IMG/VR virus record: IMGVR_UViG_3300030380_001290
Location: 1-35,724 of that record
Direction: 5' to 3' (one strand)
DNA from: a virus
Length of the DNA: 35,724 nucleotides
The notes beneath the pieces were generated by a model. The model saw only the letters and a list, made by a program, of their open reading frames with translations. It was not told where the DNA came from and ran no database searches. This document shows, piece by piece, positions 6,547 through 13,363 of this stretch. How positions within the stretch are numbered: position 1 is the first letter of the stretch; every line of letters starts with the position of its first letter. The position numbers were made by a program, and so were the translations under genes.

Positions 6547-6681
6547 CTATTTATCTTTCGGTTTGAAGCCGCCTTTCTTGCGCTTCATCATGTTGTAGGT
6601 CTTACTATCTATGGTTGTATTTTTCTTTGACCTACTAGTGCCAGCTTTTTTCCGTTTGTTCATATTTTCATATAAGCTCAT
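6547..6681 (-). CDS. Small Lys-rich hypothetical protein
   Basis: This 44-residue protein, MSLYENMNKRKKAGTSRSKK and on to a GGFKPKDK end, has about one third Lys/Arg. The ATG overlaps the muramidase stop (ATGA). It resembles short proteins seen near lysis or head genes of marine phages, but no function is known to me. It could bind nucleic acid or be a minor virion component. Confidence 0.6.
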   Translation of the reverse strand: MSLYENMNKRKKAGTSRSKKNTTIDSKTYNMMKRKKGGFKPKDK

Positions 6682-7196
6682 GTTGTAATCAGGCTAAGCG
6701 CCTGCTCCCTGGTTTCGTTATTACGGCGTGTCCAACCTCGACCAAAAGTCTCGAAAGTTTTTAGTCGCTCGTAGAACGCCTGCCGCCGCATACACAACCG
6801 TTCTACTGTTTCTTTGGGGTCTAGGTGATACACTGCTTTGAGTGTCTGCTGCCCTATAACGCCATCAGCTGTAACCCCAGCGTGCTTCTGCAACATGCGT
6901 GCAGCTCTGCCTGTTCCGCTATTGACTGCCCAATCAAACACTGACCAATCGATACCGCCTGGGAGTTTGTCACCCATGACCCTATCCCAGTAATTTCTTT
7001 TATAAATTGGCAGCACATCTTCTTCTGTGAGGTCACGCATATCTTTAGCAACAAAATCCTGTTCTATGCAGTAGGCTTCATAGACGCGCTGTGTCACACC
7101 TAAATTGGTTACGCCACCTGGGTCATCTGGGTGATCTACAAAGCCTCCTTCATGCTCCATAAGCCAGGCAAAGCACTGTTCAAAATTTGTATTCAT
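6678..7196 (-). CDS. Endolysin, GH108-type muramidase
   Basis: This 172-residue enzyme is predicted to hydrolyse the beta-1,4 bond between N-acetylmuramic acid and N-acetylglucosamine at the end of infection. E16 in MEHEGGF is the catalytic Glu of the GH108 motif (EGG...DPGGxTNxGxT), and HPDDPGGVTNLGVTQ follows at 22-36. IYKRNYWDR (about 64-72) and WSVFDWAVNSG (about 84-94) are further family landmarks. The C-terminal part (GVTADGVIGQQTLKAV, about 107-122) is the peptidoglycan-binding-3 segment. No signal peptide or membrane anchor is seen, so it depends on the holin next door. The start overlaps the holin stop (ATGA). Confidence 0.92.
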   Translation of the reverse strand: MNTNFEQCFAWLMEHEGGFVDHPDDPGGVTNLGVTQRVYEAYCIEQDFVAKDMRDLTEEDVLPIYKRNYWDRVMGDKLPGGIDWSVFDWAVNSGTGRAARMLQKHAGVTADGVIGQQTLKAVYHLDPKETVERLCMRRQAFYERLKTFETFGRGWTRRNNETREQALSLITT

Positions 7197-7588
7197 TTGG
7201 TCAATCCTTTTGCCTTTTCAAAACTGCGCAAACCACCTAGCCCAAGCATTCCAAGCAGAACTGTGGTTAATGTTTCCATATCGAAACTAGGTAATTCTGG
7301 TATTTCAACACCAGCAATCGCAGCTGCGAAAAGAATAAGCGGAGCAAAGACAAAGTGGTACGCAAGCGCCACCCCACAGACCCATCCGACAAAGGGACGC
7401 CATCCAGCAACAAAAATTGATCTGTGTTGGGCTTCTTGCTTATTGACTCCGACTTGAGCGAGGGCTGCTTCGTGGGCTTGTTTTTCTGCGAGTGTGGCGA
7501 TTTCATGGGCTAATGCATTTTTCTGATCTTTATCTTCAATAAATTTATCTAACAGCGGTGTCACACCGCCAATGATTGCTTGCAACAT
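7193..7588 (-). CDS. Holin, 3-TM superfamily
   Basis: This 131-residue protein has an N-terminal amphipathic stretch (ITPLLDKF region), a charged coiled segment (about 20-55), then SIFVAGWRPFVGWVCGVALA, which is the signature of the Holin_3TM family (GGWRPxxGWxCxxxLxYxFxxxP). The hydrophobic segments are at about 60-92 and 105-120, with a basic tail (RSFEKAKGLTK). It would form inner-membrane lesions releasing the muramidase. It is coupled at both ends: TAATG from the gene upstream and ATGA into the endolysin. Confidence 0.88.
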   Translation of the reverse strand: MLQAIIGGVTPLLDKFIEDKDQKNALAHEIATLAEKQAHEAALAQVGVNKQEAQHRSIFVAGWRPFVGWVCGVALAYHFVFAPLILFAAAIAGVEIPELPSFDMETLTTVLLGMLGLGGLRSFEKAKGLTK

Positions 7589-7887
7589 TATTTACTCCTA
7601 GATGCCCAGGCACTTGTTGTCATAAACGTAGCAACGATGCCTAAGTTCGCTACTACGTATGTACTCAGCAGCGCTGTAACCATTTCTATCCTGCTGTCTG
7701 GTATGATCGGTGACATGCTTATGCAGATAAGCACTATGCTCGACAGTGAGCTAACCCAACAGATTAGTCGCTGCTGGTCTGCCATACGGTTACTATTCTC
7801 TAGCCGTATAATCTGCTCTTCTGTTTCTAATTCTTCTTTGGTAACGATGCCGTCACCATCCAAATCATGCGGATTTTTTCTTGTCAT
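7588..7887 (-). CDS. EF-hand-containing small membrane protein in the lysis cassette
   Basis: This 99-residue protein begins with a complete EF-hand calcium loop: D8-L-D10-G-D12-G13-I-V-T16-K-E-E19, with acidic or polar ligands at positions 1, 3, 5, 9 and 12. A charged helix (ETEEQIIRLENSNRMADQQR) follows, then two membrane segments at about 41-62 and 70-92, ending in WASRSK. Placed between two lysis membrane proteins and translationally coupled to both, it may be a second holin, an antiholin or a regulator of lysis timing. A calcium-sensing role is an inference from the loop alone. Confidence 0.75.
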   Translation of the reverse strand: MTRKNPHDLDGDGIVTKEELETEEQIIRLENSNRMADQQRLICWVSSLSSIVLICISMSPIIPDSRIEMVTALLSTYVVANLGIVATFMTTSAWASRSK

Positions 7888-8363
7888 GCTGAACCTCTGT
7901 TCTGCCAGAGAAATAAAATAAAAATGAAAAATCCAACAATCGTTATTACAAGAAACATGATGCTAACAATCTCAACAAAGTGTCTTCTTGCTTCTCTCTG
8001 CGCATATAATGTTTCTTTGCGCTGTTTTCGTATGTCTGCTTCCATCCGCAACAATTCTTGCCAAGCATTTGGACCACACATTGCTGATATCAATTTTCTA
8101 AGTTCATCTCTTTGATTTTCTAATTGTTTTTTTTGCGTGAATAACTCGATAGCCTCTTGCTCAACAGAGGCACCAGAAAATAGCTTCTTGAATATAGGTG
8201 GGTGCTTCGCTTCGTGATGCGCCCTGTCAATATCGGATACAGCCGACATCCAACGTGACAAGTCTTTACCCATGGACTCAATATCTCTGCCTATCGATAC
8301 CCCTTTTTTTAAAGCGTTAAATGCACTACCGGCTATAGCGATAGCACTTACTGGGTCTACCAT
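7884..8363 (-). CDS. Membrane-anchored hypothetical protein, lysis region
   Basis: This 159-residue protein has an N-terminal hydrophobic patch (PVSAIAIAGSAFNALKKG), a long charged helical middle (residues about 65-125, with KKQLENQRDELRKLISAMCG and RKQRKETLYAQREARRHF) that reads as coiled coil, and a C-terminal membrane helix (IMFLVITIVGFFIFILFLWQ). I have seen similar proteins in marine phage lysis or head regions without a known role. A spanin-like or virion-assembly membrane function is possible. It overlaps both neighbours by four bases or fewer. Confidence 0.7.
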   Translation of the reverse strand: MVDPVSAIAIAGSAFNALKKGVSIGRDIESMGKDLSRWMSAVSDIDRAHHEAKHPPIFKKLFSGASVEQEAIELFTQKKQLENQRDELRKLISAMCGPNAWQELLRMEADIRKQRKETLYAQREARRHFVEIVSIMFLVITIVGFFIFILFLWQNRGSA

Positions 8364-8530
8364 TAGCCAGATACCAGTATCGTTATTAGCAATAGTATGA
8401 CTGCACCAGCTGTACCGATCATGATTGCTTCGATACGTTTAATGCGTAAGATCGTTTCTTTCCAGCGCTCCGCGCACACAGCCTCATGCGTGTCCAGCTG
8501 GTGCTGAACATCGTTCACAGATTTTTTCAT
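8363..8530 (-). CDS. Small tail-anchored membrane protein, lysis region
   Basis: This 55-residue protein starts MKKSVNDVQHQLDTHEAVCA with a helical charged half (ERWKETILRIKRIEAI), then one hydrophobic helix (GTAGAVILLLITILVS) to the C-terminus. The layout resembles XhlA/hemolysin-type or other small lysis accessory proteins of phages. The stop overlaps the next start (TAATG). It appears to open the lysis cassette, since the 70 bases upstream (8531-8600) hold no gene. Confidence 0.65.
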   Translation of the reverse strand: MKKSVNDVQHQLDTHEAVCAERWKETILRIKRIEAIMIGTAGAVILLLITILVSG

Positions 8531-8600
8531 GATTTACCTTTGATTTATTACTTCCAGCGTGTCATGTGCTGTTAACTTATCGGTTTATTTACCAGTAAAA

Positions 8601-8966
8601 TTAGTATGGAGAATTACCCAAAATAGATTTATCCCATGCGGCTTTTAGTTCTGCAATTGTTGTTGCATCTGTAATAGCTTGTGCGGCTGGGGCATCTCTA
8701 AGTGCGTTCTTTGCTGTAGCTATATCTGTTGTGCTTGCACCTGTTTCCAGTGCTTTCATAAGCTCAACATCTTTGGCTTCCAGTAAAGGAGCGCGAACCT
8801 CACGAATTTTGTCTTTAAAAATGTTTTTCGCAGTGGCTAAGTCTTCTGATATTACATTACCAGAGAGTGTCCAAGCACCACGAAAATGACGGTCAGACGG
8901 CTTAGTAACACTAGCGGCATTTGCCTGATTGCCGTCCTTATCTATTATGTATGTTGCTACAGCCAT
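8601..8966 (-). CDS. Tail-fibre-assembly-like / phage tail chaperone-like protein
   Basis: This 121-residue protein has an N-terminal Trp/beta segment (RHFRGAWTLSGNVISED, about 27-43), a helical region (KDKIREVRAPLLEAKDVEL) and a conserved-looking end KNALRDAP...ITDATTIAELKAAWD. The pattern R..R..LL...D....AL..........LRD.p...I..A is typical of small tail-fibre-assembly or tail-chaperone proteins carried next to fibre genes. A proper SD (TAGGAG) precedes it, inside and just after the stop of the upstream gene. Function is inferred from pattern and location. Confidence 0.65.
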   Translation of the reverse strand: MAVATYIIDKDGNQANAASVTKPSDRHFRGAWTLSGNVISEDLATAKNIFKDKIREVRAPLLEAKDVELMKALETGASTTDIATAKNALRDAPAAQAITDATTIAELKAAWDKSILGNSPY

Positions 8967-8976
8967 TTTAATACTC

Positions 8977-9435
8977 CTATGCGGCTAGTTCTTTAGAGAT
9001 ACGCCAAGCGTTTCTCCACTCTCTTGTTGCAGGAAGTTGATTCTTCCTACAGATAACCATCTTAGGACGATTACCTTCATCCCAATTCTTCCAAACATGC
9101 TCTGGCACATCTTTTTGAATTAGGTATTCTATTGCCTGTTCTTCAGTCATAGCTTCCATAGGTTCTGTCTGGTGCAGCAGATAACCTCTTGTGTGCTTCT
9201 TAAAGTCAGGTTGTGCTTCGTCCTTTTTTAACTCCCAGTACACCCACACTGGTGGAAGTATACCGCCCTGTAAGGCGCAAGCCATCCAATTAGGGTCAGG
9301 CACAAGTATTTTTGCACACTCATCTATGCTGTCTTCGTATACCACACGATAGTCTGATTGCACTCCATCAAGGTTTTCTTTAGCCCAACATAGTCTGTCG
9401 AATAGATGTGTGCCTTGAAACTGTGGTGTCTGCAT
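8977..9435 (-). CDS. Hypothetical protein in the fibre cluster
   Basis: This 152-residue protein is rich in Trp (eight) and acidic residues. It starts MQTPQFQGTHLFDRLCWAKE and includes PVWVYWELKKDEAQPDF and VWKNWDEGNRPKMVICRKNQ. No family is recognised. It sits between the GDLA paralogues and the chaperone-like gene, and its ATG overlaps the upstream stop (TAATG). A fibre accessory role is possible by position only. Confidence 0.65.
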   Translation of the reverse strand: MQTPQFQGTHLFDRLCWAKENLDGVQSDYRVVYEDSIDECAKILVPDPNWMACALQGGILPPVWVYWELKKDEAQPDFKKHTRGYLLHQTEPMEAMTEEQAIEYLIQKDVPEHVWKNWDEGNRPKMVICRKNQLPATREWRNAWRISKELAA

Positions 9436-9836
9436 TATGCTAAATCTCCGAATACTAAAGTAAATCCGTAAGTGTTAACATCATTGCTTGAATCTGCATC
9501 ATGCTGTTGCGTGGCTAACAAAGCAGTAGTTGTAACACCTATATCTACGTTCTGTGTGTTGTTCGCGGCTATTACACCGTCTGGATAAATATTCTCCAAC
9601 CCAGCCATGTTATTAGTATAGTTTCCATGAGCATCTCCTGTTCCAGCATCTGTCCCACTTGCTATGTTTAATGTACTGCTAGGCAATTGGTTAGTACCTA
9701 CTCCACCAGCGTAGGTACTAGTAGCTAAATTCATTCCAAACACTGCACTTGGACTTACTCCTTGGTTAATATCAGAGGTAGCAACAGTGTTATTACCACT
9801 GGCATCTTTTAGTGTGTTCACTCTAAGTTCACTCAT
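9435..9836 (-). CDS. GDLA-family small protein, copy 3 (fibre cluster)
   Basis: This 133-residue protein begins MSELRVNTLKDASGNNTVAT and ends LVFGDLA. ATG 9836 overlaps the upstream stop (ATGA). The opening MS-x-L/F-x-V-(D/N) is shared with the two genes upstream and with short adhesin or tip-type proteins of marine phages. The centre is Gly/Asn/Thr-rich and beta-like (SAVFGMNLATSTYAGGVGTN). Together with its paralogues it looks like a small trimeric fibre or receptor-binding module; this is inference. It is the most diverged of the three in its central region. Confidence 0.65.
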   Translation of the reverse strand: MSELRVNTLKDASGNNTVATSDINQGVSPSAVFGMNLATSTYAGGVGTNQLPSSTLNIASGTDAGTGDAHGNYTNNMAGLENIYPDGVIAANNTQNVDIGVTTTALLATQQHDADSSNDVNTYGFTLVFGDLA

Positions 9837-10231
9837 GCTAAATCTCCACAAGATTTACCTATTACTTCAGTTCGGTCAGAATAACCACTACCTGTATAAA
9901 TATAAATGGTATATGCCTCAGTAGTGTATCCTGTTGCGACCCAAAAGAAACCATCAAAATTACTGTTTACAGTATTAGCATAATTAGCATTGTTAAAATC
10001 ATTATTGATATTAACTGTATGTTGTCCTGTAGATTGGTCGCCCAAACTTGAAACATTAAAACTATCTTGCACTATAGGCGTTCCACTAGAAGCATCTAAA
10101 TGCACCCAAGATTTTGTTAGCCCCTGCTCAAGATTTGTTGTAGTCGTACTGTCTGTAGCATGACCTGCAAGAACAGTCATAGTGTTGGCAGTGGTCTTAC
10201 CTTTAATATTATCAACTATAAAGGTACTCAT
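9833..10231 (-). CDS. GDLA-family small protein, copy 2 (fibre cluster)
   Basis: This 132-residue protein begins MSTFIVDNIKGKTTANTMTV and ends KSCGDLA. Residues about 55-88 (DSFNVSSLGDQSTGQHTVNI, then NNDFNNANYANTV) align with the same region of copy 1 (DSFNMTSVVDNGTGDHTFAV, then NNDFSNANYALIT). It is beta-rich, without catalytic motifs. It starts in an ATGA overlap and carries the next gene's ribosome binding site in its GDLA codons. It is probably a virion surface or fibre-tip protein. Confidence 0.68.
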   Translation of the reverse strand: MSTFIVDNIKGKTTANTMTVLAGHATDSTTTTNLEQGLTKSWVHLDASSGTPIVQDSFNVSSLGDQSTGQHTVNINNDFNNANYANTVNSNFDGFFWVATGYTTEAYTIYIYTGSGYSDRTEVIGKSCGDLA

Positions 10232-10620
10232 GCTAAGTCTCCTAAAAACGCTAAGCTACCCCTTGGATTATCTTGAGCACTGTAATGTTCTCTGGTTTGC
10301 ACTATCACGCTACCAGCCGCAGGGGATGTTCCATGTTCAATATCTATATGACCACCAAAACCGCTTGTCTGTTGTTGTCTGCCTGTTATCAAAGCATAAT
10401 TAGCATTACTAAAATCATTGTTAACAGCAAATGTGTGGTCGCCTGTTCCGTTATCAACAACACTAGTCATGTTAAAACTGTCTGAAACACCAGTAAGGTT
10501 AGAGTCACTTGTTAAGTTTGCGCTTACATAAACAACCCAAGCTTTTGGCGCGTGTTGATTAGTTAGTGTGACTGCACCACCAGATGTATTCTGTATTGTA
10601 TCTGCTTTTAATGTACTCAT
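10228..10620 (-). CDS. GDLA-family small protein, copy 1 (fibre cluster)
   Basis: This 130-residue protein begins [20 protein letters not shown], the form of opening seen in many small fibre-like proteins of marine phages, and ends AFLGDLA. The central DSFNMTS...NNDFSNANY block is shared with copy 2. ATG 10620 overlaps the stop of the oxygenase gene (ATGA); a GTG two codons upstream is less likely. The downstream junction GGAGACTTAGCATGAGT fuses SD, last codons and next start. Confidence 0.68.
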   Translation of the reverse strand: MSTLKADTIQNTSGGAVTLTNQHAPKAWVVYVSANLTSDSNLTGVSDSFNMTSVVDNGTGDHTFAVNNDFSNANYALITGRQQQTSGFGGHIDIEHGTSPAAGSVIVQTREHYSAQDNPRGSLAFLGDLA

Positions 10621-11168
10621 TTCCACCTTGGCCCTTCAAACCATGCTACTAAACTTACTCTTGTTCCACTCAGAACTGGTGTTACTCTATGTTGCAAATA
10701 GGAAGGAAAGACTAAAACTGTTCCCTTTTTAGTAGATAAATTATAATCTGGTGTTTGTGTTTCGTTAAACTCAAAGCCACCACCAGTGTAATCTTCTGGC
10801 CCACTAAGTTGCACTGTTACAGATAACTTTCTGTCGTATGCTTTGTCTCCATTCCAATGAATGTCATGGTGCCAATCGTAATGCCCAGACTCTGTTGCAT
10901 GATACTCTGTGTATTGAATGTCACCGACACTAGTTATATCAAACCCAAAAGCATTTCTATTTGCTTCTTCAACATATCCCCACAATAAATTTCTTACATC
11001 ATTATCATTGGTTAGCCATTTCACCTTTGACCTACGAACATCTACATTTACTTTGCTATCTGCAAATGTAGTAGCATTCATGTCAGGCAGTGCATCTGCC
11101 TTTTCGGTTATCAGTGCTAATTTATTGTCGGATAAAGCACCACTCCATAATTGCCAGTTTTGTCTCAT
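10617..11168 (-). CDS. 2-oxoglutarate/Fe(II) oxygenase, prolyl-4-hydroxylase/PKHD-like
   Basis: This 183-residue enzyme belongs to the double-stranded beta-helix 2OG-Fe(II) oxygenases. Iron ligands are H100 and D102 (GHYDWHHD, matching G-x-Y-x-x-H-x-D) and H160 (LQHRVTPV); R170 ([10 protein letters not shown]) is placed to bind 2-oxoglutarate. These enzymes use O2 and 2-oxoglutarate to hydroxylate proteins or small molecules; the closest patterns are the PKHD/P4H types. ATG 11168 overlaps the fibre stop (ATGA), so it is translationally coupled to a fibre with a collagen-like tract. Hydroxylation of fibre Pro (or Lys/Asp/Thr) is a natural hypothesis, not shown. Similar phage PKHD genes elsewhere have unknown substrates. 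Confidence 0.9.
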   Translation of the reverse strand: MRQNWQLWSGALSDNKLALITEKADALPDMNATTFADSKVNVDVRRSKVKWLTNDNDVRNLLWGYVEEANRNAFGFDITSVGDIQYTEYHATESGHYDWHHDIHWNGDKAYDRKLSVTVQLSGPEDYTGGGFEFNETQTPDYNLSTKKGTVLVFPSYLQHRVTPVLSGTRVSLVAWFEGPRWK

Positions 11169-13321
11169 ATTACTGTCCAATTCTCTCCGCTTCCTACAGT
11201 CACAGTCACTCCACTATCAATAGTAATTGGTCCTGCACTATAAGCATTATAGGTGTTTGTAATTGTATAATCTGCGCTTACATTTTGTTTGTTTTCCCAA
11301 AAAGGTTGATTACTGCTATTTCTAATTACACCATTAAAATCACCGCTAAATGTACCGCTTGGTCCAGTTGGTCCTGTCGGTCCAGTCGGACCAGCAGACC
11401 CTGCTGAACCAGAAGGACCACTAGGACCAGTAGGTCCAGTGGGTCCAGTGGGTCCAGTTGAACCATCGCTACCATCGCTTCCTGACGGACCAGTCGGACC
11501 TGCTGGACCTGCAGGACCTGCAGGACCTGCTGGACCTGTAGAACCATCATTACCGTCACTTCCTGCAGGACCTGCTGGACCTGCAGGACCTGCTGGACCT
11601 GTACTTCCTGCAGGACCTGTGGGTCCTGTTGCACCTCTTAAATCTGCTGTAACAAAACCTAAACCATCATCTGAAGTAAACGTGATTTTACCAGTCGACG
11701 GAGCGTATGAGCCTCCAGTGAAACCATCACCTGTTGGACCTGTAGGTCCTGTTGGTCCCGTACTTCCTGCTGGACCTGTACTTCCTGCTGGACCTGCTGG
11801 ACCCGTAGGACCAGTTGAACCATCTGCACCATCTGAGCCATCTGAACCACTTGGCCCTGCAGGACCAGTAGGGCCTGTCGGACCAGTTGAACCTGCAGGA
11901 CCAGTTGGTCCAGCAACAGTTGAATCAGCGCCAGTAGGTCCTGTAGGACCTGTAGGCCCAGTTGGACCAGTAGAACCAGTAGGGCCAGTTGGTCCTGTTG
12001 CTCCTCGCAAATCTCCAGTTAAAAAACCAAGACCATCATTACTTGTAAAAGTTACTTTACCATTTGATGAATTATATGAACCACCTGTAAAACCATCACC
12101 AGTAGGGCCAGTAGGACCAGTAGGGCCAGTAGAACCAGCAGGTCCTGCAGGTCCTGTAGGTCCTGTTGGGCCTGTTGAACCATCATTACCATCCGCACCA
12201 GCAGGACCAGTAGGACCAGTAGAGCCTGTTGGTCCTGTAGGTCCAGTCGGTCCTGCAACAGTACTATCTGCTCCTGTTGGTCCAGTCGGTCCAGTTGGAC
12301 CTGTCGGTCCTGTAGGTCCTGTTGAACCAGTAGCACCAGTAGGTATTGTAAAATCAAATGTTGCCGATGATGATGAACCAGAATTACTAACAGATGCACT
12401 ACTACCAGCAGGACCTGTTGTAGTAGAGCCAACAGCAATAGTTGCCGCAGAACCTGTTGGCCCAGTTGCACCTGTTGATCCAGTACTACCTGTTGGACCA
12501 TTAGGTCCTGTAGGTCCTGTATTACCTGTTGGTCCAGTAGGCCCTGTTGGACCAGTTGGTCCAGCTACTGTAGAGTCTGCTCCTGTTGGACCAGTAGGAC
12601 CTGTAGAACCTGTAGGTCCAGTTGGGCCAGATGGACCTGTTGGTCCAGCAGGACCAGTTGGCCCTGTAGGTCCAGCTACAGTTGAATCTGCTCCTGTAGG
12701 ACCAGTTGGCCCTGCAGGTCCTGTGACTCCAGTATTACCTTTAGGTATTGTAAATAAAAATGTATTGGTATTTGCTGTATAACTTACAGATGCACTTGTT
12801 CCTGCATCACCAGTAGCAGTTGTCATTGAAGCATTATCCAATGATGGTTTAGCTTCTGGAACACCAGTTGAACTAAATCCTAATACTTTGTCTGCTCTTG
12901 CAGATGCAAGTGGCAATGATGTGCTAACTTCAGTATCATGATCAACAAGTCTAAGTGAACGTGTAGCTGTATCATCTACATCTGCTGATAAATATAAAAA
13001 TGTATCTAAGTCTGTATTTAATTGTGAAATATCAAATGCGCCTGTAGATGGAAAATCTGTTGTACGTGCTAATGCTGTATTGCGTAATATAACAACAGAA
13101 GAACCACCAGTTGCGCCTGTAACAGATTTTGTAATAGTTCCTGTTGACCCACTACCACCAGATACCTCACTCGAACTAAGTGAAGTTAATGTACCATCTA
13201 CATAAAAAAGTAATTCTGTATGAGTATTAAATTCAAATGTTACAGCAAACGTGGTCTGTGTTACACCTTGAGATACTGTGTAATGTTTTCTTGGTACATT
13301 ATTACCTGATGAAATAGTCAT
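11165..13321 (-). CDS. Tail fibre with T7-gp17-like N-terminus and collagen-like shaft
   Basis: This 718-residue fibre has three parts. Residues 1 to about 135 resemble the T7 fibre N-terminal domain that attaches to the tail ([20 protein letters not shown]; later [20 protein letters not shown]). Residues about 195-656 are Gly-x-y repeats, mostly Gly-Pro-Thr with Gly-Pro-Ala and Gly-Ser-Thr, interrupted by globular inserts. About 657-718 is a beta-rich C-terminal cap ([20 protein letters not shown]) that could trimerise or bind receptor. Two FTIP-x-G entries ([11 protein letters not shown] at 188-198, [11 protein letters not shown] at 322-332) each start a repeat tract. It would form a trimeric triple-helical shaft. 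The oxygenase gene overlaps its end. Confidence 0.93.
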   Translation of the reverse strand: MTISSGNNVPRKHYTVSQGVTQTTFAVTFEFNTHTELLFYVDGTLTSLSSSEVSGGSGSTGTITKSVTGATGGSSVVILRNTALARTTDFPSTGAFDISQLNTDLDTFLYLSADVDDTATRSLRLVDHDTEVSTSLPLASARADKVLGFSSTGVPEAKPSLDNASMTTATGDAGTSASVSYTANTNTFLFTIPKGNTGVTGPAGPTGPTGADSTVAGPTGPTGPAGPTGPSGPTGPTGSTGPTGPTGADSTVAGPTGPTGPTGPTGNTGPTGPNGPTGSTGSTGATGPTGSAATIAVGSTTTGPAGSSASVSNSGSSSSATFDFTIPTGATGSTGPTGPTGPTGPTGPTGADSTVAGPTGPTGPTGSTGPTGPAGADGNDGSTGPTGPTGPAGPAGSTGPTGPTGPTGDGFTGGSYNSSNGKVTFTSNDGLGFLTGDLRGATGPTGPTGSTGPTGPTGPTGPTGADSTVAGPTGPAGSTGPTGPTGPAGPSGSDGSDGADGSTGPTGPAGPAGSTGPAGSTGPTGPTGPTGDGFTGGSYAPSTGKITFTSDDGLGFVTADLRGATGPTGPAGSTGPAGPAGPAGPAGSDGNDGSTGPAGPAGPAGPAGPTGPSGSDGSDGSTGPTGPTGPTGPSGPSGSAGSAGPTGPTGPTGPSGTFSGDFNGVIRNSSNQPFWENKQNVSADYTITNTYNAYSAGPITIDSGVTVTVGSGENWTVI
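11354..12739 (-). repeat. Collagen-like Gly-Pro-Thr/Ala coding repeats with duplicated inserts
   Basis: Degenerate 9-base units encode Gly-x-y triplets across fibre residues about 195-656. [10 protein letters not shown] appears four times (residues from about 211, 248, 351 and 465). A 36-residue globular insert starting GDGFTGGSY occurs twice, at DNA 11996-12103 and 11624-11731. Pro is mostly in the X position (Gly-Pro-Thr, Gly-Pro-Ala). The opposite strand reads as a long Pro/Gly/Val open frame that is only a shadow. Confidence 0.9.
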
Positions 13322-13363
13322 ATAATTTTCCTATCATTTATAAATAAAATACTCAATGTACAT

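Noticed and set aside
11439-12782. Long rightward open frame, 447 residues, GPVGP-rich
   Set aside because: It is the reverse-strand reading of the collagen-like repeat codons; composition is forced by the real gene, with no ribosome binding site.
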